Shown in pieces: positions 14,664 to 23,787 of a stretch of DNA of 64,000 bases (the stretch's first letter is position 1; the number at the start of each line of letters is the position of its first letter). Under the pieces are notes generated by a model. The model did no database searches, was not told the DNA's origin, and saw only the letters and a list, made by a program, of their open reading frames with translations. Position numbers and translations under genes: made by a program. Source of the stretch: Streptomyces caeruleatus (GTDB taxonomy: Bacteria; Actinomycetota; Actinomycetes; Streptomycetales; Streptomycetaceae). The DNA lies in contig NZ_KQ948948.1 of NCBI RefSeq assembly GCF_001514235.1, positions 33,057-97,056 on the forward strand, in the 5' to 3' direction.

Positions 14664-17177
14664 TCACAGCTGGCCTACGTCGGTGACGCGGACCACGGCG
14701 CGGCCCTCCGCGTCGGAGGCGGTGAGGTCGATCTCCGCGCTGACGCCCCAGTCATGGTCGCCGGCCGGATCGTCGAAGATCTGACGGACCCGCCACAGCC
14801 GGTTCGCCGGCTCCTCCTCGATCACCAGCAGCTTCGGGCCACGGGCGTCGGGGCCGGTGCCGAGGTCCTCGTACTCGTCCCAGTACTTGTCCATCGCCTC
14901 GCCCCAGGCGTCGGCGTCCCAGCCGGCGTCGGCGTCCATCTCGCCGAGCTCCTCGACCTGGTCGAGAGCGGCGAGTTCGACACGGCGGAACATGGCGTTG
15001 CGGACGAGGACGCGGAAGGCACGCGCGTTCGTGGTGACGGGCTTGACCTCGTCGGCCTTCTCCTGGGCCTCCTCGGCGGTCATCTCCTCCGGGTTGGCGA
15101 GCTGCTCCCACTCGTCGAGCAGACTGGAGTCGACCTGGCGCACCATCTCGCCGAGCCACTCGATCAGGTCCTGGAGGTCCTCGGACTTGAGGTCGTCCGG
15201 GATGTTGTGGTCGAGGGTCTTGTAGGCGCTGGCGAGGTAGCGCAGCACGATGCCCTCGGTGCGGGCCAGCTCGTAGAAGGACACCAACTCCGTGAAGGAC
15301 ATCGCCCGTTCGTACATGTCCCGGATGACGGACTTCGGCGACAGCGGATGGTCACCGACCCAGGGGTGGCTCTTGCGGTACGTGTTGTACGCGTGGAAGA
15401 GCAGCTCCTCCAGGGGCTTCGGGTAGGTGATGTCCTGGAGGCGCTCCATGCGCTCCTCGTACTCGACGCCGTCCGCCTTCATCGCGGCGACGGCCTCGCC
15501 CTTCGCCTTGTTCAGCTGGGCTACGAGGATCTGCCGCGGGTCGTCCAGGGTGGACTCGACGACGGACACCATGTCCAGGGCGTAGGACGGCGACTCCGGG
15601 TCCAGCAGCTCGAACGCGGCCAGTGCGAAGGTCGACAGCGGCTGGTTGAGCGCGAAGTCCTGCTGGAGGTCGACGGTGAGACGGACGATGCGGCCCGTGG
15701 CGTCCGGCTCGTCGAGCTTCTCGACGATGCCGCCGTCCAGCAGCGAACGGTAAATGGCGATGGCACGCCGGATGTGCCGCAGCTGCTGCTTGCGCGGCTC
15801 GTGGTTGTCCTCCAGCAGGTGCCGCATCGCCTCGAAGGCGTTACCGGGACGGGCGATCACGGACAGCAGCATCGTGTGCGTCACCCGGAAACGGGAGGTC
15901 AACGGCTCCGGTTCGGAGGCGATGAGCTTCTCGAAGGTGTTGTCCGTCCATGCGACGAAGCCCTCGGGTGCCTTCTTGCGGACGACCTTGCGACGCTTCT
16001 TCGGGTCGTCGCCGGCCTTGGCGAGCGCCTTCTCGTTCTCGATGACATGCTCGGGCGCCTGGGCGACGACGAAGCCCGCCGTGTCGAAGCCGGCCCGCCC
16101 GGCGCGGCCGGCGATCTGGTGGAACTCGCGGGCTCGCAGCGTGCGGACGCGGCTGCCGTCGTACTTGGTCAGCGCGGTGAACAGCACCGTGCGGATGGGG
16201 ACGTTGACGCCCACGCCCAGCGTGTCCGTGCCGCAGATGACCTTCAGCAGACCGGCCTGCGCGAGCTTCTCCACCAGGCGCCGGTACTTCGGCAGCATGC
16301 CGGCGTGATGGACGCCGATGCCGTGCCGCACGTAACGGGAGAGGTTGCGGCCGAACTTGGTGGTGAAGCGGAAGTTGCCGATCAGCTCGGCGATCTGGTC
16401 CTTCTCCTCGCGCGAGCACATGTTGATGCTCATCAGCGCCTGCGCCCGCTCCACGGCCTGCGCCTGCGTGAAGTGCACGATGTAGACCGGCGCCTGCTTG
16501 GTCTCCAGCAGTTCGGTCAGCGTCTCGGTGAGCGGGGTGAGTTTGTACTCGTAGGAGAGCGGCACAGGTCGGGTGGCCGAGCGGACCACCGCCGTCGGGC
16601 GACCGGTGCGCCGGGTGAGGTCCTCCTCGAACATCGAGACATCGCCGAGCGTGGCCGACATCAGGATGAACTGCGCCTGCGGCAGCTCCAGGATCGGGAT
16701 CTGCCAGGCCCAGCCCCGGTCCCCTTCCGCGTAGAAGTGGAACTCGTCCATGACGACCTGGCCCACGTCCGCGTCCTTGCCGTCGCGCAGCGCGATCGAC
16801 GCGAGCACCTCGGCGGTACAGCAGATGACGGGGGCGTCGGCGTTGACGGACGCGTCACCGGTCAGCATGCCGACGTTCTCGGTGCCGAAGATCTTGCACA
16901 GCTCGAAGAACTTCTCCGAGACCAGCGCCTTGATCGGAGCGGTGTAGAAAGTGACCTCGTCACGGGCCAGCGCGGCGAAGTGGGCACCCGCGGCGATCAT
17001 GCTCTTGCCGGAGCCGGTCGGTGTCGACACGATCACGTTCGCGCCGGAAACCGCCTCGATCAGCGCCTCCTCCTGGTGGGGGTAGAGAGTGAGACCGCGC
17101 TCCTCGGCCCACGACTCGAAGGCTTCGTAGAGGGCGTCGGGGTCGGCGGTCGGCGGCAGCTGATCGATGAGGGTCAC
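14664..17177 (-). CDS. DEAD/DEAH-box helicase with DUF3516-type C-terminus
   Basis: An 837-residue superfamily 2 helicase of the Ski2/Mtr4-like group. Walker A is TPTGSGKS (residues 52-59), the DEVH-type box is DEFH (144-147), motif III is MSATL (near 173) and motif VI is HQIAGRAGRAGFDT. The C-terminal 430 residues correspond to the actinobacterial DUF3516 region, beginning around the KKRRKVVRKKAPEGF segment. The GTG start (VTLIDQLPP) is chosen because homology starts there; an ATG 51 bases further out is possible. It probably acts on RNA, but its substrate is unproven. Confidence 0.9.
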   Translation of the reverse strand: MTLIDQLPPTADPDALYEAFESWAEERGLTLYPHQEEALIEAVSGANVIVSTPTGSGKSMIAAGAHFAALARDEVTFYTAPIKALVSEKFFELCKIFGTENVGMLTGDASVNADAPVICCTAEVLASIALRDGKDADVGQVVMDEFHFYAEGDRGWAWQIPILELPQAQFILMSATLGDVSMFEEDLTRRTGRPTAVVRSATRPVPLSYEYKLTPLTETLTELLETKQAPVYIVHFTQAQAVERAQALMSINMCSREEKDQIAELIGNFRFTTKFGRNLSRYVRHGIGVHHAGMLPKYRRLVEKLAQAGLLKVICGTDTLGVGVNVPIRTVLFTALTKYDGSRVRTLRAREFHQIAGRAGRAGFDTAGFVVAQAPEHVIENEKALAKAGDDPKKRRKVVRKKAPEGFVAWTDNTFEKLIASEPEPLTSRFRVTHTMLLSVIARPGNAFEAMRHLLEDNHEPRKQQLRHIRRAIAIYRSLLDGGIVEKLDEPDATGRIVRLTVDLQQDFALNQPLSTFALAAFELLDPESPSYALDMVSVVESTLDDPRQILVAQLNKAKGEAVAAMKADGVEYEERMERLQDITYPKPLEELLFHAYNTYRKSHPWVGDHPLSPKSVIRDMYERAMSFTELVSFYELARTEGIVLRYLASAYKTLDHNIPDDLKSEDLQDLIEWLGEMVRQVDSSLLDEWEQLANPEEMTAEEAQEKADEVKPVTTNARAFRVLVRNAMFRRVELAALDQVEELGEMDADAGWDADAWGEAMDKYWDEYEDLGTGPDARGPKLLVIEEEPANRLWRVRQIFDDPAGDHDWGVSAEIDLTASDAEGRAVVRVTDVGQL

Positions 17178-17322
17178 CCACCCATCTTGCCTGCCCTCCT
17201 CCCTCACAGGGGAATCGGCTGCGAGCACGAAGATCGCGAACGCTACGCTGTGTCGCCGACTACATGTCAGCGAACCCGGTCAACTGGACAGCGGCACACG
17301 AGGAATGGGGCGGGCAACGGCG

Positions 17323-18117
17323 ATGATGGGACCAGCACACTCACTGTCGGGCGCTGCAGCCTGGCTCGGCGTCGGAGCGGCGGCCGCCGCTGCCGGGCAC
17401 GGAATGCCCTGGCCGGTCCTCCTCTCCGGCGCGCTGATCTGTGCCGGGGCCGCCCTCGCCCCGGACCTCGATCACAAGGCGGCCACCATCTCGCGCGCCT
17501 TCGGACCGCTGTCACGCTGGCTGTGCGAGATCGTCGACAAGCTGTCGTACGCCGTCTACAAGGCGACGAGGAAGCAGGGCGACCCACGTCGTTCCGGTGG
17601 GCACCGCACGCTCACCCACACCTGGGTGTGGGCGGTCATGATCGGTGGGGGCGCGTCCGTCCTGGCGATCACCGGCGGCCGCTGGGCGGTGCTGGCGATC
17701 CTCTTCGCGCACCTGGTGCTGGCCATCGAGGGCCTGCTGTGGCGTGCGACCCGGGGCGCCAGTGCCGATGTGCTGGTGTGGCTGCTCGCCGCGACCAGTT
17801 CCTGGATCCTCGCCGGAGTACTGGACAAGCCAGGCAACGGTTCGGACTGGCTGTTCACGGCGCCGGGCCAGGAGTATCTGTGGCTGGGGCTGCCGATCGT
17901 GCTGGGTGCGCTGGTGCACGACATCGGGGACGCGCTCACGGTGTCCGGCTGTCCGATCCTGTGGCCGATCCCGGTGGGCCGCAAGCGCTGGTATCCCCTG
18001 GGGCCGCCCAAGGCCATGCGGTTCCGGGCGGGCAGCTGGGTCGAGCTCAAGGTGCTGATGCCGGTGTTCATGGTGCTGGGCGGAGTGGGCTGCGCCGCGG
18101 CGCTCAACGTGATCTGA
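17323..18117 (+). CDS. Membrane-bound metal-dependent hydrolase (YdjM/DUF457-like)
   Basis: A roughly 264-residue membrane protein. Conserved features of the LexA-regulated YdjM-type family are visible: APDLDHKAATISRAFGPLSR near the N-terminus and GGHRTLTHTW after it. The His and Asp residues of these would bind metal. Four or more hydrophobic helices follow, and a late HDIGDALTVSGCP segment adds another His/Asp pair. The start is MMGPAHSLSG at 17323; an ATG at 17305 is alternative, with GAGGA too close. It diverges from the helicase gene. The substrate is unknown. Confidence 0.85.
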   Translation: MMGPAHSLSGAAAWLGVGAAAAAAGHGMPWPVLLSGALICAGAALAPDLDHKAATISRAFGPLSRWLCEIVDKLSYAVYKATRKQGDPRRSGGHRTLTHTWVWAVMIGGGASVLAITGGRWAVLAILFAHLVLAIEGLLWRATRGASADVLVWLLAATSSWILAGVLDKPGNGSDWLFTAPGQEYLWLGLPIVLGALVHDIGDALTVSGCPILWPIPVGRKRWYPLGPPKAMRFRAGSWVELKVLMPVFMVLGGVGCAAALNVI

Positions 18118-18152
18118 GCGGGTGGGGGCCGTCACGTGGTCGTGTCAGGGGT

Positions 18153-18334
18153 GCGCGCCCCCACGGTCCGCGCCCCCACGGTCCGCACTCCCACGGTCCG
18201 CGCCCCCACGGTCCGCGCCCCCACGGTCCGCGCTCCCACGGTCCGCGCTCCCACGGTCCGCACTCCCACGGTCCACACGTCCGTGATCCACACGCCCTTG
18301 ATCCTCACTCCCGCGAGCCGCACGCCGGTGATCC
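18153..18334. repeat. 15-bp tandem repeat array
   Basis: Eight near-identical 15-bp units built on CCCACGGTCCGCGCC run from about 18153 to 18275. Four more diverged units at the same 15-bp spacing continue to about 18334. On the minus strand the array reads in five-residue steps, VRTVG/ARTVG, and then VRIKG, VWITD and VRLAG, in the same frame as the bL31 gene whose stop lies just upstream. It has no spacers, so it is a minisatellite rather than a CRISPR. Confidence 0.85.
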
Positions 18335-18389
18335 GCCGACGGTACCTCGCGGCCGGGCGGCGCCAGGGGGCTCCGGGCCGGTCCGCGGA

Positions 18390-18650
18390 TCAGTCGCCTT
18401 GTCCCGCCCCGCCGCCGTAGCGCCGTTCGAAAGCCGCGACGCGGCCCTCGGAGTCCACCGTTCGGGCCTTGCCGGTGTAGAAGGGGTGGCTCTCCGAGGA
18501 GATCTCGACGTCCACGACCGGGTAGGTCTCGCCGTCGTCCCACTCGATGGTCTGGTCGCTGGCCGCGGTGGACCGGGTCAGGAAGGCGTAGCCGGCGGCG
18601 CGGTCGCGGAAGACGACCGCGTGGTAGTTGGGGTGCTTGTCCTGCTGCAT
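18390..18650 (-). CDS. rpmE2: 50S ribosomal protein bL31, type B
   Basis: An 86-residue bL31 protein of the zinc-free type B. It begins MQQDKHPNYHAVVFRDRAAG and contains the conserved FLTRSTA, SSESHPFYTGK and RVAAFERRYG segments. The CxxC zinc pair of type A is absent. Such paralogues replace the zinc form when zinc is scarce and are often Zur-controlled, but I see no clear Zur box upstream here. GAGGAG precedes the ATG by five bases. It is followed by the 15-bp repeat array. Confidence 0.95.
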   Translation of the reverse strand: MQQDKHPNYHAVVFRDRAAGYAFLTRSTAASDQTIEWDDGETYPVVDVEISSESHPFYTGKARTVDSEGRVAAFERRYGGGAGQGD

Positions 18651-18773
18651 GCGAGCTCCTCGGGTGCGATGGCCTCGATGGCGGCCGCCGGCAGAGGCCG
18701 ACGGCCGGGCGCCGAAGGCGCGGGGACGGCGGCACAGGGGCTGCGGGGATCAGCCGTGCCGGTACCGCGCCGG

Positions 18774-19244
18774 TCAGCCGTGCAGGGCGTCCTCGTCGAC
18801 GATGTGCATGGCGGCCTCCTCGGCGGACGCCGCCGCACCGTCGATGCCCACGTCCGTCGCGACGAGGGCGCTCTCGTCGTCCTCGTGGGCGCCTTCGTCG
18901 GGGGCCACGAGGCGGCCGGAGCGCAGGGCGCCGACCTCGTTGTCGAGGAGTTCCCCGTCGGTGCCGTCGGCGTCGCCGAGGCCGTCGCCGTCAGGGGCGG
19001 CGAGGTCGGGTTGCTCCTCGGCGAGCCGCTGGTCGAGGGTCTCGCCCCGATGGCGCTCGGCGGCCGTGACACCGGTGTGCTCCACCGCCAACGGTCTGTC
19101 CGGAGGGGACCAGCCCCGGTCCAACGGGTCGTCGACGCCGTCGTTCTCCAGGGTGTCCTCCGCGTCGAGCAGCCCTGTGTCCTCACGTTGATCGGATGCG
19201 TCGGGCTGGTAGACGTCGTCACCCCATCCGTCGGCGCTGTTCAC
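18774..19244 (-). CDS. DUF5709 family protein
   Basis: A very acidic 156-residue protein starting at a GTG with GGAGG upstream. The N-terminal pattern DDVYQPDASDQREDTGLLDA, then DPLDRGWSPPDRPLAVE and ETLDQRLAEEQPD, matches what I know of DUF5709, a stress-associated actinobacterial family of unknown function. It has no membrane segment or signal. The C-terminal third is Asp/Glu/Ala-rich. It lies 123 bases upstream of rpmE2 on the same strand and may share its transcript. Confidence 0.8.
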   Translation of the reverse strand: MNSADGWGDDVYQPDASDQREDTGLLDAEDTLENDGVDDPLDRGWSPPDRPLAVEHTGVTAAERHRGETLDQRLAEEQPDLAAPDGDGLGDADGTDGELLDNEVGALRSGRLVAPDEGAHEDDESALVATDVGIDGAAASAEEAAMHIVDEDALHG

Positions 19245-19949
19245 GGGTACCTCCAGGTGGTGGGGACGGGCCCGAGCTCACCGCGGTCGGCGGCGGGCCG
19301 CCACGGCGCGGGGCACAAGCCGCACCCGGCACGAACCGCGTGGTTCCCGGGTGCTCCCCGAACCGGTGCCGCTATCCAGCCTTCCACCCCTTTTCACCCC
19401 GGCGCAACGGCACGGGTGCCCTCCGGTACGACAGGAGGAGGCGACGGTGAGGGATGGGGATCTCCCGGCCGGGAGGCGGGCGCGCACGCCATCGGGTTCG
19501 CCTCCGCAGTGGTCGCTCACAGCCGCTTCCCGGGGGGTGTGTGGCCTTCGCAGCCAGGCCCGCCGTGTGCCGGCCCGCGTTCCGGGCCATGGCTGGCACA
19601 GTGCACCCGCCTGGGGGCGACCTTGCCTCCGGCGGAGACGGCCCCGTCCCTTCATCCCACCTCCACGGACGGCCCGTCGCTCCGTCCCACCCCCACGGAC
19701 GGCCCGTCCCTTCAGCCCAACCCCGCGGCCGGTCGGTGCTGTCGGCCTCCTGCTGGGTTCCGGCTGTGGTTCCGGCGGCTCGCGGGGCGACCTGCCCGCT
19801 GCTTCAGCCGGTCGCCGGGAGCGGAAGTGACCGTGGCCCACCCCGCAGGCGCCCCCGGCCTGCGAGGACCCCGGCCCTGCCCGACGGTGCTTCCGGCGCG
19901 GTCGGCCGAGACCGCCGGCAGCCCCGGTCGACCGGCCTGCCGACTCCCG
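19245..19949. other. Intergenic stretch without a convincing gene
   Basis: About 705 bases separate the DUF5709 gene from the ABC exporter. Open frames here have shadow-like composition and no family signs. Between about 19641 and 19730 there are three diverged 30-bp units sharing the core CCACGGACGGCCCGTC. I see no RNA gene. The stretch may hold the DUF5709 promoter at its left end. Confidence 0.5.
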
Positions 19950-21737
19950 TCACCCGTGCCACGACCGCCACAGCGCCGCGTAGGCCCCGTCCGCCCTGAC
20001 CAGCTCGTCGTGGCTGCCCAGCTCGCTGATCCGGCCGTTCTCGACGACGGCGATGACGTCCGCGTCGTGGGCGGTGTGGAGGCGGTGGGCGATGGCGACG
20101 ACGGTGCGGCCGTCGAGGACACGGGCCAGGGACCGTTCCAGGTGGCGGGCCGCGCGGGGATCGAGGAGCGAGGTCGCCTCGTCCAGGACCAGCGTGTGCG
20201 GGTCGGCCAGGACCAGGCGGGCCAGGGCGATCTGCTGGGCCTGGGCCGGGGTGAGGGCGAACCCGCCCGAACCGACCTCGGTGTCCAGGCTGTCGTCGAG
20301 CGCGCGGGCCCAGTCGTCCGCGTCGACCGCGTCCAGCGCCGCCCACAGCTCGGCGTCGGTCGCGTCGGTGCGGGCCAGCAGCAGGTTGTCGCGCAGGGAG
20401 CCCACGAAGACGTGGTGCTCCTGGTTGACCAGGGCCACGTGCGAGCGGACCCGTTCGGCGGTCATCCGGGACAGTTCGGCACCGCCGAGGGTGATCCGGC
20501 CGTCCCGGGGCGCGTAGATGCCGGCCAGCAGCCTGCCCAGGGTCGACTTGCCGGCGCCCGACGGGCCGACCAGCGCCAGACGGGTGCCGGGGGCGACCTC
20601 CAGGGAGACCTTGCGCAGCACGTCCACGCCCTCCAGGTAACCGAAGTGCACCTGGTCGGCGTGCACGTCGCGGCCTTCGGGCGCCAGCCGGGCGTCTCCG
20701 GCGTCCGGCTCGATGTCCCGGACCCCGACCAGCCGGGCCAGCGACACCTGGGCCACCTGGAGCTCGTCGTACCAGCGCAGGATCAGCCCGACCGGGTCGA
20801 CCAGCATCTGCGCGATGAGCGCGCCGGTCGTCAGCTGACCCACCCCGATCCAGCCCTGGAGGACGAACACACCGCCGACCATCAGGACCGAGGCGAGGAT
20901 CATCACGTGGGTGACGTTGATGAACGGGAAGAGCACCGTCCGCAGCCAGAGCGTGTAGCGCTCCCAGGCCGTCCACTCCTTGATCCGCCGCTCCGACAGT
21001 TCCACGCGGCGTTCGCCGAGACGGTGGGCCTCGACGGTGTGCCCGGCGTCCACGGTCTCGGCGAGGGCGGCGGCCACGGCGGCGTACCCGGCGGCCTCCG
21101 AGCGGTAGGCGGACGGCGCCCGCTTGAAGTACCAGCGGCAGCCGATTACCAGCAGCGGCACGGCGAGCAGCACGGCGGCGGCCAGGGGCGGCGCCGTGAC
21201 GACGAGCCCGCCCAGCAGCAGGATCACCCAGACCACGCCGATCGCCAGCTGGGGCACCGCCTCGCGCATCGCGTTGCCCAGCCGGTCGATGTCCGTCGTG
21301 ATCCGGGACAGCAGGTCGCCGGTCCCGGCCCGCTCCAGGACACCGGGTGGCAGTCCGACCGAGCGGACCAGGAAGTCCTCGCGCAGATCGGCCAGCATCC
21401 GCTCGCCGAGCATCGCGCCGCGCAGCCGGACCTGGCGTACGAACACGGCCTGGACGACGAGAGCGGCGACGAACAGTCCGACGGTGCGTTCCAGATGGAG
21501 CTCCCGGTCGCCGGTGCCGTCCGACACCCGCTCCACCAGTCCGCCCAGCAGCCAGGGGCCCGCCATCGAGGCCACCACGGCGATCGTGTTGACGGTGATG
21601 AGGAGGAGGAAGGCGCGGCGGTGCCGACGGAACAGCTCGACCACGTAGGCGCGTACGGTGGTGGGGGCGCCGACCGGCAGGGTGTTCGCCGTCGTCGGGG
21701 CCGCCGGGTCGTACGCCGGTGGCGCGACGCCGATCAT
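19950..21737 (-). CDS. ABC exporter subunit with canonical ATP site (fused TMD-NBD)
   Basis: A 595-residue half-exporter. Six membrane helices fill about residues 40-310, followed by a nucleotide-binding domain with Walker A GPSGAGKST (391-399), Walker B LVLDEATS and H-loop IAHRL. Its signature motif is degenerate: TPAQAQQ (about 496-502) instead of LSGGQ. Together with the upstream partner, which has LSGGQ but no Walker A lysine, it forms one working and one dead ATP site, as in known heterodimeric exporters. Its start overlaps the partner's stop by four bases. The substrate is unknown. Confidence 0.93.
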   Translation of the reverse strand: MIGVAPPAYDPAAPTTANTLPVGAPTTVRAYVVELFRRHRRAFLLLITVNTIAVVASMAGPWLLGGLVERVSDGTGDRELHLERTVGLFVAALVVQAVFVRQVRLRGAMLGERMLADLREDFLVRSVGLPPGVLERAGTGDLLSRITTDIDRLGNAMREAVPQLAIGVVWVILLLGGLVVTAPPLAAAVLLAVPLLVIGCRWYFKRAPSAYRSEAAGYAAVAAALAETVDAGHTVEAHRLGERRVELSERRIKEWTAWERYTLWLRTVLFPFINVTHVMILASVLMVGGVFVLQGWIGVGQLTTGALIAQMLVDPVGLILRWYDELQVAQVSLARLVGVRDIEPDAGDARLAPEGRDVHADQVHFGYLEGVDVLRKVSLEVAPGTRLALVGPSGAGKSTLGRLLAGIYAPRDGRITLGGAELSRMTAERVRSHVALVNQEHHVFVGSLRDNLLLARTDATDAELWAALDAVDADDWARALDDSLDTEVGSGGFALTPAQAQQIALARLVLADPHTLVLDEATSLLDPRAARHLERSLARVLDGRTVVAIAHRLHTAHDADVIAVVENGRISELGSHDELVRADGAYAALWRSWHG

Positions 21738-23587
21738 GCTGACTCCTCGATGTCTTGCAGTTCCTTGAAACCGTGGTCGAGGGCGGTGGCCCCGGTCCCT
21801 TCGGCCGGCGCCTCGCCTTCGTCCAGGGCGGCGGCGTTCAGGGCCGCCTCGTCGTCGGTCTCCCGGGTCACCACGGCCCGGTACCGCGGCTCGGCGTGGA
21901 TCAGTTCACGGTGCACGCCGACCGCCGCGACCTCGCCCTCATGGACGAGCACGACCCGGTCGGCGCGGTCCAGGAGCAGGGGCGACGAGGTGAACACGAC
22001 CGTCGTGCGCCCGGCCCGCAGGTCCCGCGCGCCCTCGGCGATCCGGGCCTCCGTGTGCGAGTCCACGGCCGAGGTCGGTTCGTCCAGGACGAGCACCTCC
22101 GGGTCCGTGATCAGCGACCGGGCGAGCGCGAGGCGCTGGCGCTGGCCGCCGGACAGGGACCGGCCGCGCTCGGTGATGCGGGCGTCCATCGGGTCGTCGG
22201 CGTCGAGCGACCCCTGGACCAGTGCGGCCAGGACGTCCGCGCACTGCGCGGCCGCCAGCGCCTCCTCGGCACCGACGTCGCCGGACCTGGGCACGTCCAG
22301 CAGTTCACGCAGGGTGCCGGAGAGGAGCACCGGGTCCTTGTCCTGTACGAGGACGGCCGTACGGGCGCTGTCGAGCGGCAGCTCGTCGAGCGGGACGCCG
22401 CCCAGGAGAACCGAGGTGGCCCCGTCTTGCGAGGGATGTCCGCCCAGCCGTTCCGCCAGCCGGCCCGCCGTGTCCGGGTCGCCGCAGACCACGGCGGTGA
22501 GCCGGCCGGCGGGTGCGAGCAGACCCGTGGCCGGGTCGTACAGATCTCCGGCGGCCGGCTCGGACCCGTCGCGCGTCCCGGTGGTGTCGGTGGCGCGTTC
22601 CAAGGACAGCACGCGCGCGGCCCGGCGCGCCGAGGGCCGGGAGAAGGAGTACGCCATCGCGATCTCTTCGAAGTGCCGGAGCGGATAGGTGAGGATCATG
22701 ATCGAGCTGTAGACGGTGACCAGTTCGCCGACGGTGACGCGGCCCTGGCGGGCCAGGTGGACGCCGTACCAGACGACCGCGATCAGCAGCAGTCCCGGCA
22801 GCAGAACCTGGATCGCCGAGATCAGGGACCACATCCGGGCGCTGCGTACGGCGGCGTGGCGTACCTCTTGGGAGGCTCGGCGGTAGCGGTCGAGGAAGAG
22901 TTCCTCACCGCCGATGCCGCGCAGGACGCGCAGTCCGGCGACGGTGTCGGAGGCCAGCTCGGTGGCACGGCCCGCCTTCTCGCGCTGGAGGTCGGCCCGT
23001 CGGGTCGCCGGGGGCAGCAGGGGCAGCACGGCGACCGCCAGTACGGGCAGGCCGACGGCGACGATCACACCGAGCGCGGGCTGGTAGACGACCAGGCCGA
23101 CACAGACGACCACCAGGGTGACCGCCGCCGCGGTGAACCGTGACCAGGCCTCGACGAACCAGCCGATCTTCTCGACGTCACCCGTGGAGACGGCCACGAC
23201 CTCACCGGCCGCGACACGCCGTGTCAGCGCCGAGCCCAACTGCGCGGCCTTGCGAGCCAGCACTTGCTGGACGCGGGCGGCGGCCGTGATCCAGTTGGTG
23301 ACGGCGGTGCGGTGCAGGAAGGTCTCGCCGAGCGCGTTCCCGGCGCAGCACAGGACCAGAAGCCCGCCCGCGAGGGCGAGTTGACCACCGGAACGGTCGA
23401 CGACGGCCTGCACGGCGACGCCGACGCAGAACGGCAGCGCGGAAACCGACAGGAAGTGCAGCAGCCCCCAGGCCAGGGCCTTGAGCTGTCCGCCCACCTG
23501 GTTCCTGAAGAGCCACCACAGGAATCGGGGACCCGAGCGCGCGTCCGGCACACCTGGATCGGGATACGGAAGGTCTTGAATCTGCAT
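21734..23587 (-). CDS. ABC exporter subunit with degenerate ATP site (fused TMD-NBD)
   Basis: The partner half-exporter, 617 residues from MQIQDLPYPDPG. Membrane helices occupy about residues 30-320. In the nucleotide-binding domain the Walker A region reads CGDPDTAGRLAERL and lacks the GKS/T core, and the H-loop reads FTSSP without His. The signature RSLSGGQRQRL and Walker B VLVLDEPTS are intact. This asymmetry is what a heterodimer partner needs. A Glu/Ala-rich tail follows. The ribosome site is weak. It is probably co-transcribed with the downstream subunit. Confidence 0.92.
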   Translation of the reverse strand: MQIQDLPYPDPGVPDARSGPRFLWWLFRNQVGGQLKALAWGLLHFLSVSALPFCVGVAVQAVVDRSGGQLALAGGLLVLCCAGNALGETFLHRTAVTNWITAAARVQQVLARKAAQLGSALTRRVAAGEVVAVSTGDVEKIGWFVEAWSRFTAAAVTLVVVCVGLVVYQPALGVIVAVGLPVLAVAVLPLLPPATRRADLQREKAGRATELASDTVAGLRVLRGIGGEELFLDRYRRASQEVRHAAVRSARMWSLISAIQVLLPGLLLIAVVWYGVHLARQGRVTVGELVTVYSSIMILTYPLRHFEEIAMAYSFSRPSARRAARVLSLERATDTTGTRDGSEPAAGDLYDPATGLLAPAGRLTAVVCGDPDTAGRLAERLGGHPSQDGATSVLLGGVPLDELPLDSARTAVLVQDKDPVLLSGTLRELLDVPRSGDVGAEEALAAAQCADVLAALVQGSLDADDPMDARITERGRSLSGGQRQRLALARSLITDPEVLVLDEPTSAVDSHTEARIAEGARDLRAGRTTVVFTSSPLLLDRADRVVLVHEGEVAAVGVHRELIHAEPRYRAVVTRETDDEAALNAAALDEGEAPAEGTGATALDHGFKELQDIEESA

Positions 23588-23787
23588 GACGTCCCAGTGG
23601 CTCGTGTCAGTGGGGGGATCAGGGAGGGGAAAGGGGTGTGAGTCGGGTACCGATGCGCGGAACAGGGCAGCGCACGGCGGCAGCAAACCGTGACAGGTTC
23701 GCGTCGCAGCGTGGCCGGACGCAAACGGTTTTCCACGCCGCCGTACAGATCCGGCTGCCGTGCCAAGCGGGGTGCCACCATGGACCG

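Noticed and set aside
18153..18334. Possible CRISPR array
   Set aside because: The units are contiguous 15-bp repeats with no spacers, and no cas genes are present.
19278..19841. Open frames of 160-190 codons on both strands
   Set aside because: They are rich in Arg, Gly and Pro, lack ribosome sites and family patterns, and overlap diverged repeats.
14319..22688. Very long plus-strand open frame of almost 2800 codons
   Set aside because: It runs antisense through tesB, the helicase, the ABC exporter and intergenic repeats. It is a product of high GC content; no domain is visible in it, while the minus-strand genes carry clear motifs.
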